A DNA stretch of 64,000 bases from Isoetes taiwanensis (GCA_021234155.1 JAJEKV010000539.1:62001-126000), one strand, 5' to 3'; counted from the first letter of the stretch, positions 1-11,170 are shown. Made by a program: numbers and translations. The notes: generated from the letters alone by a model not told the origin.

Positions 1-760
1 GATCTCCTCATTCAGCCCCTTCAATATAGCTTCCATCGCATGCTTTTCACTCAATTTTGGTACATAAAGCCTTAGCCTCATGAATTCCTCTCAGATATTT
101 CTCGACAGACTTGTTGCCTTGCCGCAACCTATAAACCTCGCTTGCATCATACTAGACTTATGTTTCCTTGGGGCGTAATGGGCGCTTTGAAGGCTTTAGC
201 AAACTTCTAACCGAACTTAAGCATCCCTCGCTTAAGCCATGTGCCTTTGCATAACCCTTCCACCAAATTTGGTCGCGGCTCCTTTCAAGTTGGTTGTTGC
301 CACTCTTCCTTTGTCTTTATCCTTCATGCCATAAGCATTATATACGCACTCATCTCGTCCGACCATGCCTTTGCTTCTAATCCCACCGTTTCTCCCCGGA
401 AGAATTTCCCAATTCAAGGGCCTTCCATACATTGCCCAAAGGCGGAATCTACCTTCTTCGGTAGTCGTAATTCGGTGTCCCTTTTGTCGTCCATCAGGTG
501 TTTTTCCGCCTTCCCTCTTCGGTGTTCCTTTGCCTTCCATCTGCTCGGGTCCTGGGCTTGCTCTTCCTCTTCCTCGAAGTCGAGTCCGAGTTTGAGCTTG
601 AAGTCGGAGGAGGAGCTGGGGATCTCCTTCTCTTGCTCCTCTTCTTGTCCCTTCGGCTTTTCGAAGCTGATGCTTGTGGCAATTGAGCATTGCCCAATCA
701 ACAACTGCTCCCGCCAGGCGCTAATAGAGCCTTTATCATTTTCAAGGTCCGTCCTCATCA
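1..760 (-). pseudogene. Ty3/gypsy-like gag remnant
   Basis: Read on the minus strand, this stretch gives gag-capsid-like blocks spread over several frames. An acidic/basic segment (414..758) continues in a second frame with 'NLKGAATKF' and 'VMQRHMA', then 'KFAKAFKAPITP' and 'YRLRQGNKSVEKYL' close to the window start. That order (a fold element, then the 'LRQGNxSVExY' helix) is typical of Ty3/gypsy gag capsids. Stops and frame changes show that it is decayed. It runs off the left edge, so pol would lie outside the window. The family call is inference from motif order; no protease or reverse transcriptase is visible here. Confidence 0.5.
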
Positions 761-989
761 GGATATCTCCTCCTCGGGGTCATGGGTTCCATTTCTTCAA
801 ATAAGTTCCTTCCCGGGTGTGGCTTGGCGGGTCCGCATCTTTCCCTAAGGTCTTGGCGTTTGCTCACATCCTTGGGCCTCTAACCGCATACACAAGTAGT
901 TCATGGCTATATGGTTAGTTTTACTTGTTCTCTTGCATTATTTATGGTTTGTTGGTATAATTGTGGAACAAAATATATCAACAAAACAT

Positions 990-2660
990 TTAAAGTGCAA
1001 AAAGATTATATTCATATATTATATAATATTTTAGTACAAAAAGTGTCCGGATCAAGAGTCTAACTAGTCTTGAAATGCCGGTAAGATGGGTTGTCCTCAA
1101 GGAACTTTTAACTTGGGCGTTCCTACCGAAGGCCCTAAAGTTCTCGATGTCTTTGCCGACGACAGCCAAAGGCAAGGTCTCACCAAATCTTCTACCTCGG
1201 GTCGGATGTAAGAGCTGCGGTGGACCGGGCCCCGCCGCCGATGGGGTATGGCGGTCGTCGAAAGAGGTCAAGTGCCATTGCTCTCTTGACTGTGACAAAG
1301 AGGGGTCGACATTTGGCGCTTATTCGCAGCATGCCCGCCGAAGCCGTAGAGTGCAATGAGCATGAACACTCCTTCTTCACCTCGCCGGGGCTGAACTTGC
1401 GGTGGATTACCGCTTATTCTCCCATCTAGCAGCGTGGGCTGAGGTAGTACCTCGTGGACTGTCATTGTGCGTTGCCGGCCTCGGCTTGATTGACCTCCCC
1501 GTTCTATGCGTCCCCTCACAGATTCGCCGACCTCTATCTCCATAAGCTCCCTCAGTAGTCCGCATTATGGTGTCGACTACCGAGGTCGATTCCTTCTCCT
1601 CTTAATGGAGGTGGTGTCGAAGGTCTCGTGATTAGAATGCTCGCGGGTCTTCCCACGGATCCCCATCTGCTTCTGGAGGGCAAGGAACTCCTCCTCCGCT
1701 TGGCAGCTCTTACGCTCCTCCATCATTTGCCTGATATTGCTTTGAGGCCTTGTATACCGAGTGCATTCTCCCAGATAAGTGCTCCGCTTCCTTACTTGAG
1801 CGAGTTTGAGGCTCCCGCACGATGAAGTCGCCCAAGTCCGGATTGCCGTGAGTTGGTGGAGTAGTTCATCCAACGGAAGCCTCTCCCCCTCGCATTCGGA
1901 AGGTTACGGATGTCGCCGAGGAGTAAATACTACCTCCGATGATGATCCTGGCTAGGCTTGTGATGCCTAGCCAAGTGGGGGAGCAATCGTGGTCCTGCCG
2001 GCCCGCCAAGTTGGTCATCTCCTCGCTCGCTTTGCAGCATTTTTCCTCCTCCGGAATGAGTCCGTCTTCATGGGGACACTCTTCTTCTCCGTCTTTTCCT
2101 TCTTGCTCTTTGTCTTTTGCAAAAGCATCTGCTCTTCTTCTGAGGCTGCTATGGGGTCCACCTCCATGGGAGGATAGAGGGTTCCCCCATTGGGTTTTCG
2201 CGGTGGGATAAGAAGATGGCTAAGGCCACGGTGTAGGAGAATACTTGGTCCTCGGTATCGCCGGGACCATGTAGTCCCCGCACCTCCAGGCTTTGTTGGG
2301 GTACTTGGCGATGTTGGGGACATCCCCCAAGGCTGATTGAAGGGATGGGGGAACAAAATAGCCTGCGGCAAGGGGAGCGGACAAGGGAGGGTCCCACCTA
2401 GCTTGGAATTCGCTAGGACTTGTCTATATGTCGGGTTGCATTTAGCTGAAGCTTGGATGTCAATTTCTTGCCAAAGACTTGAAAGATGTCATTGACATAC
2501 GCCTCGCCAGAAAGGCATGGGCCTTTGGCTACCGCACCATCAATTTGAAGTCAAAGTGGCCATTGATCTAGCAAGGAAGGGGGTATCAAACGAATGCAGT
2601 AAGGCCAGGAGCCTGGAAGATCGCCTAAGCAAGTGGAGAGCAAACTTGTAGGGTGTCAAA
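990..2660 (-). pseudogene. Decayed charged ORFs downstream of a TATA-like block
   Basis: Minus-strand open stretches at 2015..2371, 1577..1873 and 990..1298 are rich in Lys, Arg and Glu and separated by stops or frame changes. I do not recognise a domain. They lie between the minus-strand TATA-like block near 2.68 kb and the gag-like blocks at 1..760, so they are probably the 5' leader/gag part of the same retroelement. The base composition is GC-richer than the AT-rich promoter block that precedes them. Confidence 0.3.
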
Positions 2661-2867
2661 TGAAAAATGATGGACCTATTTATAGAAAATGGGAAACCCT
2701 AATTTTTGGATGACCTAGAATTTCTTTGAGATTAGGTGATTCTCGACCTATTAAAGGATGCAATTGTAAGTTTGAAGACTACTTCTAGGGTTTGAGCATG
2801 CTAAGAACAACTAATGAACCTATTGCAACAACTTGGAGATCATTTGGTGAAGAAAATATTTACGAGG

Positions 2868-2932
2868 TCTCACACGTTGCGCCCAGACCGATTTTGAGAA
2901 TCTCATTTTCTGTCCTGGCGCGACGTGTGAGA
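2868..2932. repeat. Hairpin unit A
   Basis: The 16-base arms TCTCACACGTTGCGCC (2868..2883) and GGCGCGACGTGTGAGA (2917..2932) pair at 15 of 16 positions. They enclose a second, smaller palindromic core of the TTTGAGAATCTCA type. It is one of four related units in the first 5 kb. Confidence 0.65.
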
Positions 2933-3068
2933 CATGGGTCCTAATTGGGCTAGACTTAATCAATTTGGGTGATTTAAGGCTGTAATTCCACTAAACTCGT
3001 CGAAGTTAGGCGTAATTGACCCCCTTATTTGGTCGATTTGGAGCTGTTTTGGGCACTTTTGGGCATGG

Positions 3069-3136
3069 TCTCACCGTTGCGCCCGGCCCAGATTTTGAGA
3101 ATCTCAAAATGTTTGACAGGCGATGACGTGTGAGAC
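3069..3136. repeat. Hairpin unit B
   Basis: This is the same design as unit A: outer arms TCTCACCGTTGCGCC and GGCGATGACGTGTGAGA, with a perfect inner palindrome ATTTTGAGAATCTCAAAAT at 3092..3110 (nine paired bases around one central base). Confidence 0.6.
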
Positions 3137-3522
3137 ATCGTCTCAATTTTGCTTAAAAACTCCAATTTTATCAAATCAAAAGCTAGAATTCTATAACTTG
3201 ACTTAATTAAGCTAGATTAGACACATTATTTATCCACAAAATTCTTTATATTAACAAAATTTCTATTATTTATAAAAAGTCTCAAGGCGTTCTCCCTTGA
3301 TGTGCTGGCGCAAGATACATGTCTGCCTCATGAGGGTAACCCTCTTGGCGTGTCTTGTGCGAGGCCGTCGGATCTTCAAAATCTTTGCACTATTTTCGCT
3401 TCTAATGCTTCACAGCAAGCACTTGACATCTCATCCGGTCACCGCATATACGTATTATACTCCTGCATAACCTCGCGGACCAAGCGTTGAAGCGGTGCGG
3501 GGGATCAAGAGTCCGTAACTTC

Positions 3523-4475
3523 TCACGGAAGTGCGGATTTCCTTGAGGGCTCTGTTCTCCAACTTCTTCTTTGCCGGGCCCGCTTCTTTCTGGGTGTGCT
3601 GGGGAGGCTTGGGCTTTGGTGGGGGGGCTTGAGTCCGACTCTTGGTGGGTGTCCGCCTTCAATCGCTTTCTCACCGTGGCTCCGGTAATAGGCATTGTAG
3701 GCCTCCCACCGCCATGTATGCGTTTGTGCTAGTTCTTTGATCCTCTTCTGATAGACCTTGGACAGTCTATCACATATGCCTCCCATTGTGGCGTGGGGCT
3801 TGACTATCCCACGCCGGATTGGGGGCTTCTCGCACCCTAGAGCCTCCTCCCGCTCTTGTGGCACTACTGGGGCACTTCCTTCTCTACAGGCGGGGGTTTT
3901 GACGAACTCGCTCCATCTGTGCCGGGTACGTAGTCTTGGTCCGAGTCGTCGGTGGAAGGCGGGGTCTCTTCGCCTGATGGTTCGTTGATTACGGGACCCG
4001 TCGCTCGCTTGCCGACCTTCACAACTTTCCTGCCGGCTGCCTTGATGGCTTTGGCCTTTTTCTTCTTTGGCATTTGGATGTGGTACGGTCGTTTTCCCGA
4101 CTCTTCGCCTCTTCGCCCTGCTGGCGTTCTTTGGTTTTCATACTTGCTTATGAAGCGTGCAAGATCGGCTTCTTCATCCGGGGTGAGCTTCGGCGGCTGC
4201 TGCTCTTCTCTCCCTTGCTCCTCGGCTATTGGCTGCCCTGTCTGCTCCCTTCGCTCCCTGGTCCTCTCCTCCTCCGCTGCGATGTCCTCTAAGATTTGAT
4301 GCATGATGTCTGGCCGGTCGTCGTCTATGATGTCGGTGTAATTCGCCCGGACCGATCCTCGCATCTTCATTTCGAAGAGGAATAGCCTTCCCGAAAAGGC
4401 GTTCTTGTAGGACCCTCTCGAAGAGGCTAGGAGCCATTTGGATGATTCGCTTTGCGAGGCTTCCTTTGGGTACAT
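3523..4475 (-). CDS. Hypothetical charged retroelement-associated protein
   Basis: Two abutting minus-strand frames (4475..3864, 203 codons, then 3864..3523, 113 codons) make up one probable degraded coding region. The first part is acidic in the middle ('EDIAAEEERTRERRE', 'LTPDEEADLARFISKYENQ') and then has a Lys-rich stretch ('MPKKKKAKAIKAAGRKV') that looks like a nuclear-localisation or nucleic-acid-binding segment. It begins about 110 bases downstream of the minus-strand TATA-like box at 4587..4596, which supports the orientation. I do not recognise a family. It could be a gag-like or accessory ORF of the same element family as 1..2660. Confidence 0.35.
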
Positions 4476-4586
4476 TTTGTCACGGAGCCATCATTTGTTG
4501 CCGTCGTCCGAGCTAAGCCTAAGATCGCCTTGGCGGACACGAGCAATTTTCTAAGGAAGGAGCGTGGAAATGGGAGGGGTCTAGGT

Positions 4587-4940
4587 CTATTTATAGGGGT
4601 CAATTTTAGGTCAACCTTTAAACTATCTTTTGGGTTGCTTAAACATCTCAAACCCCTAATTAAACAAGGTCTCATTGACGTTAAGCCTACACTTTGGGTG
4701 AAGAATCTCAAAATACATCTGGCGTGGCGGTATGAGACATGGTGGGACCCACTACTAAGTTTTGTACTTTTAAAACATGTAACATGCCAATTCTAATGAT
4801 TCTTAGCTTAATTTTAGATTTATCAATTTATTTTCTTTGTGATTTATGACTTTTTTTAAGCGTTTAAAATTTGAATGTCTCACCGCGTTGCTTATTAATT
4901 TTGAGAATCTCAAAATCATCTGGCCTTTGACGTGTGGACC
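4587..4940 (-). repeat. Promoter/LTR-like block, copy 2, with paired hairpins
   Basis: A minus-strand TATA box (CTATAAATAG, 4587..4596) is followed upstream by hairpin units C (4670..4737) and D (4878..4940). D has a perfect core AATTTTGAGAATCTCAAAAT-like palindrome near 4897..4916. Layout and short sequence matches (AAGATCGCCT-like, CTATTTATAG) show that it is a diverged copy of the 2677..3136 block, 1.9 kb away in the same orientation. Confidence 0.45.
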
Positions 4941-5147
4941 ATCCCTACTTTTGGAAGGTTGGCTCATCAATTCTTAATATTTTTACGTTTTCGTTTATTT
5001 TAATTGTTACTAGCTTAGCAAAACTACAAAAATGAGAAAAAATTTTCCCCATTTTTCGAGGTTTAAGGATCCTATCAAGTTAGTACTCTTTGGGAACATG
5101 GTGATTGCTTTGCTCTTGGTCACCAAGAACATTGCTACGATACCCTT

Positions 5148-6785
5148 TGTGACGTCCCCTACTAGTATCACGGTGCACTCCCGTAAACAAGCAGGAGTTC
5201 ATCCCCCATACCAGCTCCATCGTCTGCAAGCCCTCCACATAACAAGAAATGGCAGTAGCGGGTTCCGGTGGGAAGAGTGAAGGGTCATTTACCCGTCTCC
5301 CTCGGGGTCTACCTAGCTGGAAAAGCGTAAACATACATGTCAGTATATAGCATAAGCACATATCCACCCCCAAGGGTGGTCCATCACATCTGCATAAACA
5401 AGGTGAGCACAATACATATGAGGCTCAGACTCAAGGGATGGAGCGGCTTGGGTCTCGAGTTCATTGCGAGCATGAAATTCATGGCAATGGATTTGGGTGG
5501 CATATGAACATGGCATAGGGTTGTCCGCTCCATCGCCCCTCCTGTGCACACTTTGCGCAGTAGGCTGAAAAAGTGTTGGGACTGGCCAGAGCCATAGGGT
5601 GCATAGCCAAAAGGGCTATTCCTGGGTTTCATCTCCCCAGTCCCGATGGGGCAGGTAGGAATCACTTCCTCCAGAGGTCTACATGCTGACTCAAGGTGAC
5701 TAGAGGACCACTGCCCGTATTCGACTTGAACCCATTGGAAGGTGAACCCCACCCCACGGGTGTCGAGCCCATGCCTTACCCGCACTCAGTGGTAAGGCAT
5801 TAGACCTAGTCACAAGGATCCCCGGTAGCACTAACACACCATAGGGATCGTTCAAGAGTCAGAACACGAACCTCCTTCTAAGCCAGTCTGGCCCTTTCAC
5901 CCACAACCAGGTGTGGTTCTTGTGCACAGGCCGAATCTACAGTGTGCTAGAGAGGCTACTCTAGGAGCATCTACTACCAAGCTTTAGGTCTCTACCCCCC
6001 TTCCCAATACAAGGAGCTCATAGAGAAACATCATCCATATACATCACATAAGAACTAAAGAACTAGATCTAATCTATATCATAGAGTTAGGTTCTTTAGT
6101 TAGAAGCTGGTATCTAGAGATCTAGAAGGCTGCTATGGGCAATTTAATAGGCTAAACCTACTGATTCTATGACTGAAATAGGGTTTAGACTATTTAATTG
6201 GCCAAATACCTGATCCTTAGTGGCTCCTCGACTGGAGCTCGACCATCCTTTGAGCAGCTCGAATCAAGGGAAACTAATGGTGCAATTCTCTCGGGAGAGC
6301 GGGATGCGGTTTTGGCTGTTGAGGCAGCCAAAGCGAGTTCTAAAAACCTAGAAAGCGAAAATTGGGCAAGTTAGGGTTTCTCTCCTTTAATAGACAAGGG
6401 GTTGGCTAGGGTTTCCAATTATCCCCTTTAGGCATGTGGGATAATTGGGAATGGGCCCACTTGCCTTTAATGGCTAGGTGGCAAAATGTGCCCACATGGA
6501 AATGTGTGCCCACATTTAATGTGTACATTGGAAAATGTGCACATTAATTGCACCTATGGGTGTGGCCCACTTGGCATGAAGTGTCCACATGGAAATATGT
6601 GCCCACATTAATGTGTACATTGGAAAATGTGCACATTACTAGTTGCCCATATTTCTGGCAAGTTGCCCTCTAGGGCTACTCACTGCTACGTTAGCGTGCA
6701 GACGTCGGTCGGAGTGGCGTGTCGGAGCGTGGCAACGCGATCGATATGCGTCACGGGGACCGTATATCGTCACCGGAAACGTCCA
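5148..6785. mobile_element. 1.6-kb LTR-type repeat, copy 1
   Basis: This begins TGTGACGTCCCC and ends GGAAACGTCCA, so it is TG...CA bounded with short inverted ends. It is collinear over its whole length with 56159..57775, sharing long blocks such as GAGTTCATCCCC, ACCTAGCTGGAA and TAGAGTTAGGTTCTTTAG. There is no long ORF. Unlike the 56-kb copy I find no matching target duplication (CCCTT on the left, CGGCG on the right), so it may be one LTR of a larger broken element or the product of recombination. An internal direct duplication of a TGTGCCCACAT / TGTGTACATTGG segment lies at about 6496..6640. Confidence 0.6.
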
Positions 6786-6871
6786 CGGCGGTTCTTAAGG
6801 CCTATTGGTATTGCTCTTCAGGGATATTGTAACGGTGTGCCATCGTCACAGTCACAGGTTCAAGAGTGGAC

Positions 6872-6884
6872 TGGCTCTGATACC
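6872..6884 (-). other. Primer-binding site for tRNA-iMet
   Basis: The plus strand reads GGCTCTGATACCA, the reverse complement of TGGTATCAGAGCC, which is the standard plant PBS complementary to the initiator-Met tRNA 3' end. It lies 3 bases from a TG that would be the inner end of a minus-strand LTR starting at 6888. Confidence 0.65.
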
Positions 6885-6887
6885 AAA

Positions 6888-7690
6888 TTGATACAATGAA
6901 GGAAATTTAAACAATTCAAACAACTAAGTACTAATAAAAGCTCCACTTCAATCTTTAGAAGGGATTAACCACCCAACCGGGCTTAGGCTTATTTGCAAGA
7001 AATCGTTATCCTGCCTCTTAAATCGCAACCAGATCACTACGCACTAAAGACAAGATCATTCAACACAGAACTTGCAAGGCGGAAGGTTTCTTTAGGACGC
7101 TCAATCCGGATTCCTATGTCTAGAACAGAAGATAGCACTTGCTTTTATAGTCAGAAAGATCCTATTTCTGAGTTGCCCTTTTTCGGCCCTAAATATCTTT
7201 CTAAAAGGTCAGGGATCCGATTTAGCTGTGATCCGACCAGAAATATCCGGATTCCAATCTGAGGCTGGACCAAATTGACCTTTTTCCATCGGTTTAGGAA
7301 GCTTCGATATGGCGGGCTATTTTTAATTTGTCATGCGACCCGATATCAGCCACTCAACATTTATCTTATATTTGAACCATTGGTTTTTATAGTTTTTAAA
7401 CTACCCATCTAATGTCTAATATCTAATGTTAAATAATTTACCCTTTATGAATTATTTACTAGACCTTGAAACTCTAACTCCAGTTGCGTTTTTGCCTGAG
7501 CCTCTCCCCAAGGCGTTAAGCGTAATGAGTTACTACCGGGATTAAAAACCCCGCCGAAGGGTTTTCGAGGAAAAACCGTGGCAACAATCGACCCTTTGAC
7601 AAAGCTGCTTTCAATATCTGAAATGCAAAACATACAAATATATACATCGATATCTGCAGACCCATAGTGCCGATCACGGCCAAAGGGCAA
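6888..7690 (-). mobile_element. Minus-strand 5' LTR (partial)
   Basis: Sequence to the right of the PBS behaves like an LTR read leftwards. Its inner edge (TGATACAATG on the plus strand) gives a CA end on the minus strand. A TATA box CTATAAAAG lies at 7150..7142 about 255 bases before that edge. The outer edge could not be placed; 7690 is a guess. No second LTR of the same sequence was seen. Confidence 0.45.
7142..7150 (-). promoter_or_regulatory. TATA box in minus-strand LTR
   Basis: The minus strand reads CTATAAAAG. It is about 255 bases upstream of the LTR/PBS junction at 6884..6888, a normal spacing for R plus U5. Confidence 0.45.
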
Positions 7691-9016
7691 AGGTGGGCTC
7701 GCCAGGATCCATTACCTCGTGATGTACAACCCTAGAGCACGTCTCGACGATGTGTTCATCGGCAAATGTAGGGGCAAGTCCCGTGCATACTAAGAGAACG
7801 ATTCCGCCCGGATCGACGGTGAATCGCCGGGCAACTCACGGAAAGTCGCGAGACTCATCCTCAATGGCACCCGTTTGATAAAGACTGACAGAGTCTGTCC
7901 CGGCGGGGCTCCCCCAAATCCACCCGCCTGGCTCTCGATGGAAGATGGTGGACACCGCGGGCGAATGGAGGCAATGAGTCCAAGGGCTTTTCGTGGGGAC
8001 CGAACTAGGTAGAGTGCGGGGCCCCGGGCCAACGCGCGGGTTGATGTGCTTTTTGTAATGGGCCGTTTTGACCTGCTGGAGGAGGGATCCCGAGCTTGCC
8101 AAGGAAGCAAGCGTCCGAGTACTCCGCGAGGCGGTCACGATCGGCCTCTGTGTCCCACTGCGCATGACGTGCTCTTGCGTTCCATCTGGCGGGTGAACCT
8201 CGTATGTGCATACCCTTCCTTCCCCACGCCCGCGGCGGAGGACCTCTTACCATGGATCACGGAGGTGGCGTAGCATCCACGCCGGGAGAACTACACACGA
8301 TTATCCACAGAGCATAAGAATACCACATAGAACACATATGAATATCTCAGATTATCCATTCCCCACCATAAGGAATGCAACCTTGATGGAATCCATTAGA
8401 CATTAACTTACCATATTTTCCTTCATGTAATCCCCTTGCCAAACTTACTCATACATCCTATGCCATGTGGGGGTAGTAACTTTCGATGATGAAGACCTTG
8501 ATAGCAATCCAACATGTCGAGGAAGTCACAAGCCTGGTTGTCATATTGATGTGAATCCAATACCTGTGTACTTCGTCTGTGTTACCTCAACAGTGCTCCA
8601 TGCCATAGCCGTACTCAAAAGCCCCCCATAAGTTTCCTATGACCCTCTTGGTCAAACTGCTCGATCCTATATGGCTTACTTCAAAAGTTCCATCTCAATA
8701 GTTACAATTCAATCATTAGCTATGGTTTTAATATATTTTACTATAAACCTGCTTTCCATAGCAAAGAGATTTAAACATGCAACTAGTGAAAAATCTCAAA
8801 ACACAGCATTTCCACTTAAGAATCAATATACCATGATGACCGCAATTGCATGTAATCCTTGCTACATTATTCTGAATCATAGCTCCACCTCTTTGCTCCT
8901 GATGCTTATGATGTTTCTTTTATTGTCATAGTATCTTTGTTTTGAATTGTTCATGTTCGTATTATCCAAGATGCCAGAGTGTTTCCATGTATGTAGCAGC
9001 AGCTATGGGATCCCCA
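7691..9016. other. No recognisable gene
   Basis: The first part (to about 8300) is GC-rich and has overlapping open frames on both strands with no recognisable motif, resembling decayed LTR or gag-leader DNA. From about 8650 it becomes AT-rich. I see no domain, RNA gene or clear repeat boundary. Confidence 0.4.
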
Positions 9017-9296
9017 CTTAGTCACTGTTTGGTTTGCTCAGTTTGACGTTGTATATATATTGATAATACATTGGGAATATTTGAGCTGTTTGATTTGCTC
9101 AATTAGTGATTGGAATATATTAAGTCTGTGAATATGTTGAATGCATAAGCAGAGTTGTCTGTTGAGTTTAGATTGTGGATTTCAATTGCAAAAGAAGATT
9201 TAATTCTTCACTTAAATTCACACCAACATAAATCTAGCCTTAAGTTTTGACAAGTTCCCCAGTTGCCAGGAGGGTCAACTCGGCAGGCTCGTCACA
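9017..9296 (+). repeat. LTR-like repeat, plus copy
   Basis: This ends ...CGGCAGGCTCGTCACA and is followed two bases later by a PBS-like TGGTATCAG (9299..9307). The reverse complement of 43440..43720 aligns along it, sharing GAATGCATAAGCA, AATTCTTCAC, GTTTTGACAAG and GAGGGTCAACTCGGCAGG. The TCACA end plus adjacent PBS identifies it as the inner end of a 5' LTR. The left end is uncertain. Confidence 0.5.
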
Positions 9297-9298
9297 GT

Positions 9299-9629
9299 TG
9301 GTATCAGGGAGGGGCTCGAGTTCGAGTCTCCATGGGGGCAAGTATGACCTAGAATACCGTTGGACGGTAGGTCATGACTTGGTCTTGGACACCATGGGAT
9401 AGTGTGGTCTATGGTTTGTGATGCTCGAGGACAAGCATAGTTCTAGTGGGAGAGAATGTAGCGGGCCCATAGAGACCGCTCAAGTAAATCTGGGTGTCGC
9501 GTTCCCGAGACACTGGTATAAATGGGTAGAAGCGACTACGCATGTCGGTTTTGCCCAGAAGCGTCTAGATGGTTTTGCCCAGTTGGCTAACGGCATGTCG
9601 GTTAGGAACGTTACAGTTGGTATCAGAGC
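9299..9629 (+). mobile_element. Compact PBS-PPT-LTR-PBS cluster
   Basis: In 330 bases there is a first PBS-like TGGTATCAG (9299..9307), a short internal stretch, a purine-rich tract AGTGGGAGAGAA (9445..9456), a 159-bp TG...CA block (9457..9615, TGTAGCGGG...CGTTACA) and a full PBS TGGTATCAGAGC (9618..9629). Just before the purine tract, 'MLEDKHSSSG' resembles the C-terminal tail of chromovirus polyproteins. The order fits a TRIM-like element or two gypsy elements fused through one shared LTR. Confidence 0.5.
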
Positions 9630-9723
9630 AACATTGGGACTTAGAGGGAGTTTGAGAATGATTAGTACTCCTGAAGTAATTTGTTACTGCTCCTATTGTC
9701 TATGTGCAGAGTATTAAGAGATC

Positions 9724-9936
9724 ATGGATGCTGGTGGTGCTAGTAGTGCAAGGGAAGACAGAGTTCAAGACGTAACATGTATCCTGCAAGCTATCCAACA
9801 AGCTCTGCAGCAGAGTGCATCACAGCAAAAGACTGAGGCTGAGAACGCAATTGATAAGGTGTTGAAGGACACCAAAAGAGAAGTGTCCACAGCTGAGAAC
9901 ACAATAGTAGATGATGCTGATGCCTGGCTCCTGTGA
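9724..9936 (+). CDS. Gag N-terminal fragment of a gypsy-like element
   Basis: This 70-codon ORF starts about 95 bases after the PBS at 9618..9629, the normal place for gag. The protein begins MDAGGASSAREDR and is rich in Gln and Ala ('ILQAIQQALQQSASQQ'), then acidic, like N-terminal gag coiled segments. It stops early at 9934..9936, and no capsid or zinc knuckle follows, so the element is truncated after the leader. Function is inferred from position; similarity to a specific family is not claimed. Confidence 0.4.
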   Translation: MDAGGASSAREDRVQDVTCILQAIQQALQQSASQQKTEAENAIDKVLKDTKREVSTAENTIVDDADAWLL

Positions 9937-9984
9937 CGATTAACTATCAGGTCTAGAGCGTGTGATTTGGTTTAATCCAAATCA

Positions 9985-10200
9985 TCGTAGCCTTTACGGT
10001 TAGGATGCACAGCTATCACTCCAGAGGTAGTGGGTTCAAGTCCCGTTCAGACCCTTAAATGTGACAGTATGATTTGGATAACTCATGCCCTAGTGGTGTG
10101 GGCAACCCGTAATAGGGTTGGGGGTTCAGATGGTTGTCGTCACACTCCTCGGTTTCAGTCCCTTGCAGATCAAATTCGGTCCGCCCCCCAATTTCCTCGG
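9985..10200 (+). repeat. tRNA-like / SINE-like segment
   Basis: A Pol III B-box match GGTTCAAGTCC (10033..10043) closes a tRNA-like T-arm (GTGGGTTCAAGTCCC). It is preceded by D-arm-like GGTTAGGAT. A second, weaker tRNA-like piece (CCTAGTGGTGTGG ... GGGTTCAGA) follows within 100 bases. Neither folds into a complete cloverleaf by eye, so I read this as a tRNA-derived SINE remnant rather than a tRNA gene. Confidence 0.25.
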
Positions 10201-11170
10201 TTGCAAGCCTTCAACGAGGGGTTCAATTTTGATAGAATTTCTTCCTAAAGCAGAGACATCTGGATGATTCTTATTGTGCAACATCTTTGAGTTTTATGTA
10301 TATTTGCAATATCTTTGAGTTTTATATATATTTGATCGCGGATAATGTTCTGCAGATTTTTGGAGACGTGAGATTAACTATTTAATTCAGTTTGATACAG
10401 TAGCAAAATGTTCAGTTCGGCCACCAAAAAAGCGATTATTTTAGTTGTTACTGCCTGGGAGCTGGAATAAAGAATGTAAGACTTACATGATTATTATCAT
10501 ATTTGCTTATTAGTTCTGAAGTCTAAATAATTAGCGTGCCAAGTTTGAACATGGTTGATTAGAAGCTTAGTTTTGTTTGTTGTTGTTGTTTCTAAAGGCA
10601 GATGTAATTAGCCACAAAAGGCAGTAGAATGCCATTGTTTCTCCAGCAATATTTTGTCTACACAACATTAAGTTATGCCCAATTTCGACCTGGAAGATAA
10701 AGTGGATATGAATATTTCATATGGAATTTGAATGTCAGCCTGCTTGTGAAGGACTATTGCACATCACAAACCTACATAGAATTCGTAAAAACCATAATAC
10801 CATTCTTTGTATTCTTAGCAGCAGTGTAATGGCATGGCTTTGTCAAACTAAACATTTTAGGGATACAAATATTTCTGTTGGTTCAGTCTTTGCTTTTAGC
10901 TAATTGAGCTTTATTGAGCTATCTTTTGTGACATGACGCCATTTACATGCATCAGTTCCTTCAGCTTCAAGTATAATTTACAAAAGTAGTTTTTTCAAGT
11001 TTGTTGCTTTACATTCAACATGGCTTAGAGTACTCTGAGGTATGTACTCATACTATTAATAAACTCATGGCAGAACCCTATTATCCCACGTCCTATTTGA
11101 TGTATGTATTCCTGCAAAGAGTTTGGCATGTCATAAAGCACTCTCATTCTTTCCAATGCAATAACCAAAC
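10201..11170. other. AT-rich DNA with no recognisable gene
   Basis: No ORF with a recognisable domain, RNA gene or structured repeat was seen in this stretch. Confidence 0.4.

Larger units (their letters stand above)
2677..3136 (-). repeat. Promoter/LTR-like block, copy 1, with paired hairpins
   Basis: The minus strand carries a TATA box (CTATAAATAG, 2677..2686). Two hairpin-forming units lie upstream of it at 2868..2932 and 3069..3136. The same arrangement recurs at 4587..4940. The likeliest reading is U3/promoter sequence of a retroelement transcribed leftwards. No element ends or target duplication could be fixed. Confidence 0.45.

Noticed and set aside
5040-5280. 82-codon plus ORF and neighbouring minus ORFs at 5080..5785
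   Set aside because: They cross the border of, or lie in, the LTR-type repeat whose 56-kb relative does not keep these frames.
9299-9345. tRNA gene suggested by AGTTGGTATCAG and GAGTTCGAGTCTC
   Set aside because: No acceptor or anticodon stem can be paired; the PBS reading next to an LTR end fits better.
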